13,051 bases of DNA from an uncultured Treponema sp. (GTDB lineage: Bacteria > Spirochaetota > Spirochaetia > Treponematales > Treponemataceae). Position numbers and translations under genes: made by a program. The notes below the pieces were generated by a model, which had not been told where the DNA came from, did no database searches, and saw only the letters and a list, made by a program, of their open reading frames with translations. The DNA lies in assembly GCA_937885475.1 (NCBI GenBank), contig CAKZZR010000180.1, positions 1 through 13,051 on the forward strand, in the 5' to 3' direction. This document shows positions 5,976 through 13,051 of the stretch, piece after piece (positions within the stretch are counted from its first letter, which is position 1; every line of letters starts with the position of its first letter).

Positions 5976-7967
5976 ATGAATCACGGATTTTTACGGGTTG
6001 CCTGTGCCGCGCCCTCTTTGGTAGTCGCTGACTGCCGCTTCAATGCAGAAAAAATCATAGATGCCGCGCGCCTTGCAAGCGGCGAGGGCGCAAGCCTTAT
6101 CGTGTTCCCTGAGCTGAGCATTACGGGCTACACCTGCGGCGACCTGTTCCTTCAGCGCACGCTTCAGACTGCCGCTGTTGAATGCCTTGAGTACATCGCA
6201 AAAAAGACGGCGGCGTTGCCGGGCGTGCTTTGTGTGGGGCTTCCCATTGCGCGTGACGGCGCGCTCTACAACTGTGCCGCCGTCATTCACCGGGGAAAAA
6301 TCCTTGCAGTGGTTCCAAAGACGTTCATTCCCAATTATTCGGAATTCTACGAGCGCCGCCATTTTGCGCCCCCTCCGGCAGCTTTTGGCGGCAAAATCCG
6401 CCTCTCCGAAAAAAATCCTTCCGTTCCCTTTGGCACGGACATTCTTATAGAAAGCGCCTCCAACCCTGGCTTTGTGCTTGCCCTTGAGCTGTGCGAGGAT
6501 TTATGGGTTCCCGAACCGCCGTCCGTGCGTGCCGCGCTCAGCGGTGCGACCATAATCGCAAACTTGTCCGCCTCAAACGAGGTCATAGGCAAGGCGGACT
6601 ACCGCCGCACCCTTGTAAAGATGCATTCCGCGCGCACCGTCAGCGCCTATTTGTATGCAAGCGCCGGGCGCGACGAATCCACGCAGGATTTGGTATTCTC
6701 GGGGCATAACATCATTGCAGAAAACGGAACTCTTTTGTGCGAGGCGGAGCTTTTTTCGGCGCGGACTGTTCTTGCGGACATAGACTTGGAGCGCCTGCTT
6801 CAGGAGCGACGCCGCACAGTAACGTTTGCGCAGTGTGCCGCCGCCCAGAATCAGGCAGGAGCCGCCTTCCGCCGCATAAAAATCGACCTAAAGGAGCCGG
6901 CGTTCCGCCAGAGCCGCGATGTGGCGGGAGCGGCTTTGTTCCGCCATGTTGACGCTCACCCCTTTGTTCCGTCTGAAACGAGCGAGCGCAGCGAACGCTG
7001 CCGCGCCGTCATTCAGCTTCAGGCTGAAGGGCTTGCAAAGCGGCTCCGCCACATTCACGCGCAGAGTGCGGTGCTGGGCTTGAGCGGCGGTCTTGACTCA
7101 ACGCTTGCCCTGCTTGTAACCTGCCGTGCCTTTGACCTTTGTGGCATTCCGCGCACGGGCATACTCAGCGTTACCATGCCGTGCTTTGGCACCACCGACC
7201 GCACCTACAACAACGCCTGCCAGCTTGCGCGCGCGTGCGGCGTAACCCTTAAGGAAATTCCCATTGCCCAGAGCGTCCGTCAGCATTTTGCGGACATCGG
7301 ACACGACGAAGCCGTTCACGACATAACCTACGAGAACGGACAGGCACGCGAGCGCACCCAGATTCTTATGGATTTGGCAAACAAAACCGGCGGCATCGTA
7401 ATCGGTACCGGCGACCTTAGCGAGCTTGCGCTTGGCTGGTGCACGTACAACGGCGACCAGATGAGCATGTACGGCGTGAATTCTTCCATACCAAAGACAT
7501 TAGTGCGGCACCTTGTGGAATGGTTCGCCATAACCTCCAAAAAGAAGGACTCCAGCGATTCTGCGAATTCAGAGACCCTCTCTCACGTTCTTTTTGACAT
7601 TCTGGATACTCCTGTAAGCCCTGAACTGCTTCCGCCAGAAAATGGCGTAATCGCTCAAAAAACAGAGGATTTGGTAGGCCCGTACGAGCTTCATGACTTT
7701 TTCTTGTATTATGTGCTTCGATTCGGCTTTTCGCCGCAAAAAATATTGTTCCTTGCGGACGCTTCCGAGCTTCCGTATGACCATGCGTTCAAGCTCAAAT
7801 GGCTCCGCTCATTCTACCGCCGATTCTTCAGCCAGCAGTTCAAGCGCAGCTGTATGCCTGACGGTGCAAAAGTGGGAACCGTAAACCTTTCTCCTCGCGG
7901 CGACTGGCGCATGCCGAGCGACGCAAGCGCCGCCCTATGGCTGGAGGAAGTGGACAGGCTCCGCTAG
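5976..7967 (+). CDS. nadE: Glutamine-dependent NAD+ synthetase
   Basis: Cytoplasmic enzyme of the last NAD step: deamido-NAD+ plus glutamine and ATP give NAD+. The 663 residues hold two domains. Residues ~5-290 are a nitrilase-type glutaminase with the triad E46 (FPELSITGY), K115 (VPKTFIPNY) and C173 (ELCEDLW). Residues ~330-663 are the synthetase, with the ATP P-loop SGGLDS at 370-375, the TMPCFGTTDRTYNNA segment, and GTGDLSELALGWCTYNGD followed by MYGVNSSIPKTLV. All key residues are present and the length agrees with the two-domain bacterial form. The ammonia channel between domains is implied by the family. The ATG at 5976 has no ribosome site and follows a -10 box directly. The coding DNA is GC-richer than the intergenic DNA. 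It ends in a stem shared with the convergent chemoreceptor gene. Confidence 0.97.
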   Translation: MNHGFLRVACAAPSLVVADCRFNAEKIIDAARLASGEGASLIVFPELSITGYTCGDLFLQRTLQTAAVECLEYIAKKTAALPGVLCVGLPIARDGALYNCAAVIHRGKILAVVPKTFIPNYSEFYERRHFAPPPAAFGGKIRLSEKNPSVPFGTDILIESASNPGFVLALELCEDLWVPEPPSVRAALSGATIIANLSASNEVIGKADYRRTLVKMHSARTVSAYLYASAGRDESTQDLVFSGHNIIAENGTLLCEAELFSARTVLADIDLERLLQERRRTVTFAQCAAAQNQAGAAFRRIKIDLKEPAFRQSRDVAGAALFRHVDAHPFVPSETSERSERCRAVIQLQAEGLAKRLRHIHAQSAVLGLSGGLDSTLALLVTCRAFDLCGIPRTGILSVTMPCFGTTDRTYNNACQLARACGVTLKEIPIAQSVRQHFADIGHDEAVHDITYENGQARERTQILMDLANKTGGIVIGTGDLSELALGWCTYNGDQMSMYGVNSSIPKTLVRHLVEWFAITSKKKDSSDSANSETLSHVLFDILDTPVSPELLPPENGVIAQKTEDLVGPYELHDFFLYYVLRFGFSPQKILFLADASELPYDHAFKLKWLRSFYRRFFSQQFKRSCMPDGAKVGTVNLSPRGDWRMPSDASAALWLEEVDRLR

Positions 7968-7991
7968 GCGTGGCTTTTGCATTCCTAGCGG
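7961..7991. terminator. Inverted repeat between convergent genes
   Basis: CCGCTAGG (7961-7968) and CCTAGCGG (7984-7991) are a perfect 8-bp inverted repeat with a 15-base loop. The left arm contains the nadE stop, and the chemoreceptor stop follows ten bases later. There is no clear T-run on either side, so a bidirectional termination role is plausible but unproven. Confidence 0.45.
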
Positions 7992-8000
7992 GAACGGCTT

Positions 8001-10100
8001 CTATCTGGTTTCGCTTATGTTCGTAATCGTGCTGATGACGGCTTCGGTATTCTGCTGAAGCTTTGTCGTCGCTTCCGAAACAGCGCGCGTGCCTTCCTTC
8101 ATCTGCGTCAGGCTTGAAAGAACCGTTGTGTTTCCTTCGCGCTGCTCGTCCATTGCGTTCTTAACCTCAAGCTCCTGGGTCTTTACCTTTTGCGTAAGGT
8201 CGGCGACGGAATTAAATTCCTTCTGAACGTTGTTCGCCTTTGTATATGCGTTGTCAACCATCTGCTTGATTGTCTTAAGAACCTCGCCAATCTGCTTTGC
8301 CTGATTACCGGAATCCTCTGCGAGCTTGCGGATTTCGTCAGCAACGACGCTGAATCCCGCGCCAAATTCGCCCGCGTGTGCCGCTTCTATGGCGGCATTC
8401 ATGGCAAGCAGGTTTGTCTGGCTGGAAATCTGTCCGATGACCTTGCTCATCTCAACAAGATGCTCTGATTCCTGCTCGATGTTGCCCACGAGCGTCGTAA
8501 CCTCCGAAAGATTTGAGCGCCCGGTGGATGTGGTGGACTCCAGCTCGTTTACGATTCTGAAGTTTGTGTCTATGATTGAATTGATTGAGGAGATGTTTCC
8601 AACCATCTGCTCAATTGCGGCTGAGGACGCACTTACGTTTTGCGTCATGCTTGTTGTTACATCTGCAAGAGAGGAAACGTTCTGCTGCGTTCCCTGCAAA
8701 AGCTTTACGCTTTCCTGCGTGATGTTGCGGATTGCCGACGTCAGCTCTTCCATATGATTCTCGTTTGCTTTTCTAAGGACGTAGTGGTGGCAGTTCTGCG
8801 GCTTGTTCTTGCCGTTAAAGATTGCAACCGCCATCTGCTCGCAGGAAACGTAACCACATGCACCGCAGTCGTACATATCCGCTCTGGAATGCTTTCCCAT
8901 CTCATTAAGGATTTTATTCAGCTCGGCGGCGTTAGGCTCATGTATCAGCGCACGGTGAGCGGCACTGCGGTCTGTATAGGTGCGCTCGTAGATTTTTGGA
9001 CGCCAGCAGTCGTCAATCGCCTTGTTCAGCTTCTTAAGCTCCTTTGCTTTGCCGCTTTTGCCGGTTGTATTCCACTTTTTTGCGCGCTCGTTGGTGCGCT
9101 TTTCTACAAAGCTTTCAAGCTCATCTAGCGAAAGGTCGTGATTTGTGGTTCCGCCGCCGCGGTTGCAGCCCTTCTCGCAGTTAAGGCAGTCAACAAGGCG
9201 GTAGTAGGGCTGGATTCCCTTTGAAAGCGACTCGTCAAGGTGGGCAAGGTATTCAAAGATTGCGGGATTCCCCTCTATTTTGCGGGTCTGCATTCCTATT
9301 CCCGGAACAAAGCGTTCCGCTGTGCGCATAAGACCTCCCGGAATGGAATAGAGCGTTCCGCGTTCAGCAAGCGGGTTGTCGTAGTCTGTCTTTGGGAATT
9401 TTGAAAGGTCTATGTTGTTGCGGATAAAGTATTCGTTCAGGGTTTTCATGGTAACGTTGTAGTCGCCACGTCCGTTCTCGTCAAATTCGCGGCGCTTTGC
9501 AAAGCAGGGCGAGATGACCACAATCTTATGGTTCTTGTATTCCGGATGGAAGTGGCGTATGTATTCTACGGTGTGTGCCATGGGGCTGTCGCCCTTTGCA
9601 AGGTATTTTATAAGGTTCGGGCGGTAGGTTTCTATGAACGAGATAAGCGCCGGGCATGGCTGGGAGATGATGAGCTTGGGATTTTCGTTCTTTATCTGCT
9701 CAACGTATGATTTTGTGGTAAGCTCCGCACCAAAGGAAACGTCAAAAATTGCCTTTACGCCTACGGATTTAAGCCAGCCGTTCAGCTCCAGATCCCGCCC
9801 TTTGAAATTTACGGCAACCGCAGGAGCTACGATTGCTACCAGGGGGGGGGTGCCTTTTTTAAGATCAGCAATAAATGCGGGAGTATCGTCAATTCCGGTG
9901 CGCGCCCCGTGCGTGCAGGCTTCTATGCACGAACCGCAGCCAATGCACAGGTCGTGGTTCAGCGTTACAAAGTCGCCGGCACCGTCGTTGCAGAGCTTTA
10001 CCGGGCAGACGGCAATGCAACGGTGGCAGTTGCAGCATTTTTCTCTGTCAACATTGATGACAGGTCTAAGATGGGGATAGTTTTTGTCCTCTGAAATCAT
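8001..10100 (-). CDS. Soluble chemoreceptor fused to a [FeFe]-hydrogenase-like iron-sulfur sensor
   Basis: A 699-residue cytoplasmic fusion. Residues ~15-66 hold two 2[4Fe-4S] ferredoxin motifs (C22/25/28/32 and C52/55/58/62). Residues ~85-320 resemble the [FeFe]-hydrogenase large domain, with SQPCPAL (C149) where catalytic enzymes have TSCCPAW, SPCFAKRREF (C199) for MPCTAKK, and NCEKGCNRGGG (C308, C312) for MACPGGC. Thus the four H-cluster cubane cysteines are kept, but the proton-relay Cys is Pro148. Residues 411-437 are a further Fe-S motif (DCGACGYVSC...C437). Residues ~450-699 are a methyl-accepting signalling coiled coil with hairpin tip QTNLLAMNAAIEAAHAGEFGAGFSVVADEIRKLAE (~561-595). 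There is no membrane segment or HAMP. It probably signals redox or H2 status to CheW/CheA. The ATG at 10100 is preferred to a GTG at 10151, because AAGGGG lies eight bases before it and the GTG overlaps the promoter. A C9 run interrupts codons 84-87. Confidence 0.93.
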   Translation of the reverse strand: MISEDKNYPHLRPVINVDREKCCNCHRCIAVCPVKLCNDGAGDFVTLNHDLCIGCGSCIEACTHGARTGIDDTPAFIADLKKGTPPLVAIVAPAVAVNFKGRDLELNGWLKSVGVKAIFDVSFGAELTTKSYVEQIKNENPKLIISQPCPALISFIETYRPNLIKYLAKGDSPMAHTVEYIRHFHPEYKNHKIVVISPCFAKRREFDENGRGDYNVTMKTLNEYFIRNNIDLSKFPKTDYDNPLAERGTLYSIPGGLMRTAERFVPGIGMQTRKIEGNPAIFEYLAHLDESLSKGIQPYYRLVDCLNCEKGCNRGGGTTNHDLSLDELESFVEKRTNERAKKWNTTGKSGKAKELKKLNKAIDDCWRPKIYERTYTDRSAAHRALIHEPNAAELNKILNEMGKHSRADMYDCGACGYVSCEQMAVAIFNGKNKPQNCHHYVLRKANENHMEELTSAIRNITQESVKLLQGTQQNVSSLADVTTSMTQNVSASSAAIEQMVGNISSINSIIDTNFRIVNELESTTSTGRSNLSEVTTLVGNIEQESEHLVEMSKVIGQISSQTNLLAMNAAIEAAHAGEFGAGFSVVADEIRKLAEDSGNQAKQIGEVLKTIKQMVDNAYTKANNVQKEFNSVADLTQKVKTQELEVKNAMDEQREGNTTVLSSLTQMKEGTRAVSEATTKLQQNTEAVISTITNISETR

Positions 10101-10132
10101 ATATATTGCCCCTTCAAAAAAGTCTACTAAGC

Positions 10133-10161
10133 AGTATAGCGCTAAAGGCACATTTTCTCAA
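10133..10161 (-). promoter_or_regulatory. Promoter of the chemoreceptor gene
   Basis: On the minus strand TTGAGA (10161-10156) and TATACT (10138-10133) are 17 bp apart. The predicted leader is about 26 bases and contains AAGGGG (10114-10109). It lies downstream of the leuS terminator, so the gene has its own transcription unit. Confidence 0.7.
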
Positions 10162-10194
10162 TAAAAATAATTATGAAATTAGTGGGAAAATTAG

Positions 10195-10235
10195 AAAAAG
10201 AGCGCATGGCAACCGCTGTTGGCTGGCATGCGCTC
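10195..10235 (-). terminator. Intrinsic terminator of leuS
   Basis: GAGCGCATG and CATGCGCTC (10200-10208 and 10227-10235) form a perfect 9-bp stem. An inner CAAC/GTTG helix and an asymmetric interior loop extend it. On the minus strand it is followed at once by TTTTT (10199-10195). It starts 13 bases past the leuS stop. Confidence 0.85.
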
Positions 10236-10247
10236 CTTTGGGGTAGA

Positions 10248-12797
10248 TTACCTTACGACGAAGTTCACGAGCTTGTCTTTTACGACAATCTGCTTGACTA
10301 TTTCTTTTCCGTCAAGGAATTTCTTTGCGTCCTCGTTTGCTTTTGCTGCGGCGATGAGCTCTTCGTCCGAAGTGCCGGCAGCCGCCAGGAATTTTCCGCG
10401 GAGCTTACCGTTTACCATTACGACGATTGTCTTTTCGTTGTCCTTTGTCCATTCCTCGTTCACGGTTGGCCACTGAACATAGGCGATTGTGTCCTTGTTT
10501 CCGAGCTTTTCCCAGAGTTCTTCTCCAAGGTGAGGTGCGTAAGGAGAAAGAACCTTTACAAAGTCGCTCCAGATTGCAGTCGGAATCGTCTCAAGCTTAC
10601 TAAGCTCGTTCATGAAAATCATCATCTGGCTTATTGCTGTGTTAAAGTTCAGTGTTGCGGTGTCGTCCGTAACCTTCTTTATTGTCTGGGCGAAAGTTTT
10701 TCTAACGGAAGTAAGCTTTTCGTCAAGCTTTCCGCTCAAGTCGATGTCTGCCATAGGCTTTTCGCTGATTGCCCAAACTTTCTCAAGGAAGCGGTGGATT
10801 CCGACGATTCCCTGGGTGGCCCAAGGCTTACTCATAGTAAGAGGACCCATGAACATCTCGTACATACGCACGCTGTCAGCTCCGTAAGCCTTTATCTCAT
10901 CATCAGGGTTTACCACGTTCTTGAGCGACTTACTCATTTTAGCCACTATCTGCTCAAGCTTTTCGCCGGTTGCCTTTTCGTACCAGGCACCGTCATCCCT
11001 CTGCTCAACCTCGTCAACAGGAACAAGGGTCTTGTTCTTGCGCTGGAAGGCAAATGAGGTAATCATACCCTGGTTTACAAGTCGCTGGAACGGCTCTTTT
11101 GTAGAGACAACTCCAAGGTCATAAAGAACCTTGTGCCAGAATCTTGCGTACAGAAGGTGAAGGACGGCATGCTCTGCCCCTCCGATGTAGAGGTCTACAG
11201 GCATCCAATATTTTTCTGCTTTTTCTGAGCAGAAATGTTTTTCGTTCTTAGGGTCAAGGTATCTAAGGTAGTACCAGCAGCTTCCGCCCCACTGAGGCAT
11301 AGTGTTTGTCTCGCGCTTGGCAGCTGTTCCGCACTTAGGACACTTGCAGTTTACCCAGGAGTCGATTGCGGCAAGAGGGCTTTCCCCCGTTCCTGTAGGC
11401 TGGTAGCTTTTTACTTCAGGGAGCTTTAGAGGAAGTTCTTCTTCCGGAACTGGAACGTTGCCGCAGGTAGGGCAGTGAACCAAAGGAATCGGCTCTCCCC
11501 AGTAACGCTGGCGGCTGAATACCCAGTCGCGGAGCTTGTAGTTTATTGCCTTGCGGCCGATTTTCTTTTCTTCAAGGAATGAAAGCATCTTTGCGATTGC
11601 GTCAGCTTTGTTCAGTCCGTCAAGGAATTCTGAGTTCACATGGATTCCGTCTTCCGTCCAGGCCTCTTTTTGTACGTCAACCTCGCTCTTCAATACTTCG
11701 ATTATAGGAAGATTGAATTTCTTTGCGAATTCCCAGTCGCGGGTGTCGTGGGCAGGAACAGCCATAATCGCACCAGTTCCGTAAGAGATAAGTACGTAGT
11801 CTGCAATCCAGATTGGAATGAGCTTTCCGTTCACAGGGTTTATGGCATAGCTTCCGCTGAATACGCCAGTCTTGTCCTTGTTAAGGTCAGTTCGCTCAAG
11901 GTCTGATTTTTTTGCGGCAGCCTCAAGGTATGCTTCCACTGCTGCTTTCTGCTCGGCTGTAGTGATTTTCGGAACGATTTTATGCTCCGGGGACACTACC
12001 ATGTATGTCGCACCGAACAATGTATCGCACCTTGTTGTGTAAACTGTAAGATTCTTGGCTGTTGGCTTTCCGTCCTTGTCTGCAACGGTGAAAGTTACTT
12101 CCGCACCGGTGGATTTTCCAATCCAGTTGTGCTGCATGAGCTTTACGCTTTCCGGCCAGTCCAAGCCCTCAAGGTCAGAATCAAGGCGGTCTGCGTAGTC
12201 GGTGATTTTTAGAATCCACTGGCGGATTGTCTTGTGTGTGACTTCCGAGCCGCAGCGATCGCATTTTCCGTCCTTTACTTCCTCGTTTGCAAGCCCCGTC
12301 ATACAGCTAGGACACCAGTTGATTGGAGTCTGAGCTTCGTAAGCCAAGCCTTTTTTGTAAAGCTGAAGGAAAATCCACTGGGTCCACTTGTAGTATTCTG
12401 GCTCGCAGGTAGAAACGCAGCGGTCCCAGTCGTAGCTGAAGCCAAGCGACTTAATCTGCTGTGTAAAATGCTCTATGTTTGCGTTTGTGGTAGTCTTTGG
12501 GTGGGTTCCTGTCTTAATCGCGTAGTTTTCTGCAGGAAGTCCGAATGCGTCGTATCCCATCGGGTGAAGCACATTGTAGCCGTTCATGCGTAGGTAGCGG
12601 CAGTAGATGTCCGTTGCCGTGTAGCCTTCCGGGTGACCTACATGAAGACCTGCCGCGCTAGGATATGGGAACATATCAAGAACGTACATGCGTTTTTCAG
12701 GCGGGAATTTCTCATCCTCGGTTGCCTTGAAAGTCTTGTGCTCATCCCAAAATTTCTGCCATTTTGGTTCGATAGATTCAAAAGGATACTTAGACAT
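10248..12797 (-). CDS. leuS: Leucyl-tRNA synthetase
   Basis: Class I synthetase that charges tRNA-Leu in the cytoplasm and edits mischarged norvaline or isoleucine. Its 849 residues match the bacterial length. The HIGH motif is HVGH at 52-55 (DMFPYPSAAGLHVGHPEGYT) and KMSKS is at 620-624. A zinc knuckle is formed by C162/C165 and C179/C182, and further Cys pairs occur in HCPTCGN and CKCPKCGT. The editing domain shows TTRCDTLFGATY (254-265) and GTGAIMAVPAHDTRDWEFA. In most LeuRS the first of these reads TTRPDT, so Cys257 is a substitution in the editing pocket. The C-terminal VNGKLRGKF segment is typical. GGAG lies eight bases before the ATG, and an independent terminator closes the unit. The leader (about 115 bases) contains a possible attenuator. 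Confidence 0.98.
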   Translation of the reverse strand: MSKYPFESIEPKWQKFWDEHKTFKATEDEKFPPEKRMYVLDMFPYPSAAGLHVGHPEGYTATDIYCRYLRMNGYNVLHPMGYDAFGLPAENYAIKTGTHPKTTTNANIEHFTQQIKSLGFSYDWDRCVSTCEPEYYKWTQWIFLQLYKKGLAYEAQTPINWCPSCMTGLANEEVKDGKCDRCGSEVTHKTIRQWILKITDYADRLDSDLEGLDWPESVKLMQHNWIGKSTGAEVTFTVADKDGKPTAKNLTVYTTRCDTLFGATYMVVSPEHKIVPKITTAEQKAAVEAYLEAAAKKSDLERTDLNKDKTGVFSGSYAINPVNGKLIPIWIADYVLISYGTGAIMAVPAHDTRDWEFAKKFNLPIIEVLKSEVDVQKEAWTEDGIHVNSEFLDGLNKADAIAKMLSFLEEKKIGRKAINYKLRDWVFSRQRYWGEPIPLVHCPTCGNVPVPEEELPLKLPEVKSYQPTGTGESPLAAIDSWVNCKCPKCGTAAKRETNTMPQWGGSCWYYLRYLDPKNEKHFCSEKAEKYWMPVDLYIGGAEHAVLHLLYARFWHKVLYDLGVVSTKEPFQRLVNQGMITSFAFQRKNKTLVPVDEVEQRDDGAWYEKATGEKLEQIVAKMSKSLKNVVNPDDEIKAYGADSVRMYEMFMGPLTMSKPWATQGIVGIHRFLEKVWAISEKPMADIDLSGKLDEKLTSVRKTFAQTIKKVTDDTATLNFNTAISQMMIFMNELSKLETIPTAIWSDFVKVLSPYAPHLGEELWEKLGNKDTIAYVQWPTVNEEWTKDNEKTIVVMVNGKLRGKFLAAAGTSDEELIAAAKANEDAKKFLDGKEIVKQIVVKDKLVNFVVR

Positions 12798-12886
12798 TAT
12801 AGTAACTCCAAAAAATAATAATTTGAAAAATATACTGGCAGAAATTTTGGCAAAGCAAAAAAACTGCCGTAACTGAACAGCGGCAT
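12797..12886 (-). CDS. Possible 29-codon leader ORF overlapping the leuS start
   Basis: An ATG at 12886 opens 29 codons ending FLELL, with the TAA at 12799-12797 sharing its last A with the leuS ATG (TAATG). Six of 29 codons are Leu (CTG, TTG, CTG, TTG, TTA, CTA), three of them in the last four codons. No Shine-Dalgarno is seen before the ATG, and AT-rich DNA favours Phe, Leu and Tyr codons by chance, so translation is unproven. Confidence 0.2.
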   Translation of the reverse strand: MPLFSYGSFFALPKFLPVYFSNYYFLELL

Positions 12887-12895
12887 GGAGACCGC
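12857..12895 (-). promoter_or_regulatory. Candidate attenuator in the leuS leader
   Basis: On the minus strand TGCCG (12885-12881) and CGGCA (12869-12865) form a 5-bp stem around 11 bases, followed by G and TTTTTTT (12863-12857), an intrinsic-terminator shape. Upstream GCGG (12895-12892) can instead pair with CCGC (12883-12880), which would break the terminator stem. The two folds exclude each other. The stems are short. Confidence 0.35.
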
Positions 12896-12904
12896 GTATT
12901 TTAC

Positions 12905-12999
12905 TTGCTGTGTCGTTCTATTATAGAGAAAATCCGCGCCCTGCTCAACGAGGTGGAGTCATGAGTTCAGGGCAAACAATTTTATGGGAAGATGCATAA
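12905..12999 (+). pseudogene. Possible remnants of two overlapping genes
   Basis: A plus-strand frame ends IIEKIRALLNEVES-stop at 12962. Its TCATGA overlaps the start of MSSGQTILWEDA-stop (12961-12999), which has GAGGTGGAG directly before its ATG. An ATGA overlap with a good ribosome site is typical of an intact gene pair, but both pieces are far too short, so they may be decayed ends. The dispersed repeat begins at the second stop codon. The leuS promoter overlaps this stretch on the other strand. I cannot name the original genes. Confidence 0.2.
12920..12948 (-). promoter_or_regulatory. Promoter of leuS
   Basis: On the minus strand TTGAGC (12948-12943) and the perfect -10 TATAAT (12925-12920) are 17 bp apart. 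The predicted start near 12913 gives a leader of about 115 bases to the ATG at 12797. Confidence 0.65.
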
Positions 13000-13051
13000 A
13001 AAAATAGCGCGAAGGAGAGTTTGCGGCTTTCAAAAACACTTTGTTGTGCTG
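12999..13051. repeat. Dispersed structured repeat, copy 2 (cut by window end)
   Basis: Exact 53-base match to 559-611 in the same orientation, 12,440 bases apart. Only the 5' part of the folded element is inside the window. The matching starts at an A-run that overlaps a TAA stop. Confidence 0.85.

Noticed and set aside
5262..5984. 240-codon minus-strand open frame opposite the barrel-like protein gene
   Set aside because: The plus-strand gene has a consensus promoter, Shine-Dalgarno and signal peptide; the antisense frame crosses two terminators and has no recognisable features.
10101..10151. GTG at 10151 as start of the chemoreceptor
   Set aside because: It would place the -10 box inside the coding sequence and add 17 residues; ATG at 10100 has a good Shine-Dalgarno and leads directly to the ferredoxin motifs.
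10173..11057. 294-codon plus-strand open frame opposite leuS
   Set aside because: It is antisense to conserved LeuRS coding sequence, Cys/Phe/Leu-rich without any motif, and overlaps the leuS terminator.
12878..12900. T-box-like ACCGCG on the plus strand before the repeat
   Set aside because: It is on the strand opposite leuS, has no stem I region, and differs from the T-box core by an extra base.

Overview
The window looks like a spirochaete chromosome, most probably a Treponema-like anaerobe. This is an inference from several signs: full-length bacterial ValRS and LeuRS, a large glutamine-dependent NAD synthetase, a small outer-membrane-barrel-like protein, a soluble chemoreceptor fused to a [FeFe]-hydrogenase-like iron-sulfur module, and a long homopolymeric G/C tract inside a gene. 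No rRNA, tRNA, CRISPR array, transposase or phage gene was seen.

Layout. Positions 1-454 (minus) hold the N-terminal 151 codons of a Lys/Ala/Pro/Thr-rich low-complexity protein of unknown role. The 360-base gap at 455-814 contains divergent promoters and a strongly structured element (559-671). Its first 53 bases recur exactly at the right edge of the window (12999-13051). On the plus strand follow valS (815-3604), a cluster of palindromic REP-like repeats, an HD-domain RelA/SpoT-hydrolase-like gene (3736-4380), a flavin-reductase-like gene (4473-5030), a secreted barrel-like protein (5187-5885) and nadE (5976-7967). On the minus strand, converging on nadE, lie the hydrogenase-like chemoreceptor (8001-10100) and, upstream of it behind its own terminator, leuS (10248-12797).

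Functional picture. Most genes are housekeeping: charging of Val and Leu tRNA and the last step of NAD synthesis. The HD enzyme next to valS may adjust (p)ppGpp-type alarmones. The chemoreceptor probably passes an iron-sulfur or redox/H2 signal to CheW/CheA without crossing the membrane.

Three things stand out beyond the gene list. First, the chemoreceptor carries a C9 tract near its 5' end, which would allow on/off switching by slippage. Second, one palindromic repeat lies in frame inside valS, and related copies downstream keep their pairing although their arm sequences differ. Third, promoter placement sorts the genes into two classes. The Lys/Ala-rich gene, valS and nadE have a -10 box 6-8 bases before the ATG and no Shine-Dalgarno, so they are probably leaderless. 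The barrel protein, chemoreceptor and leuS have leaders with clear Shine-Dalgarno sites.
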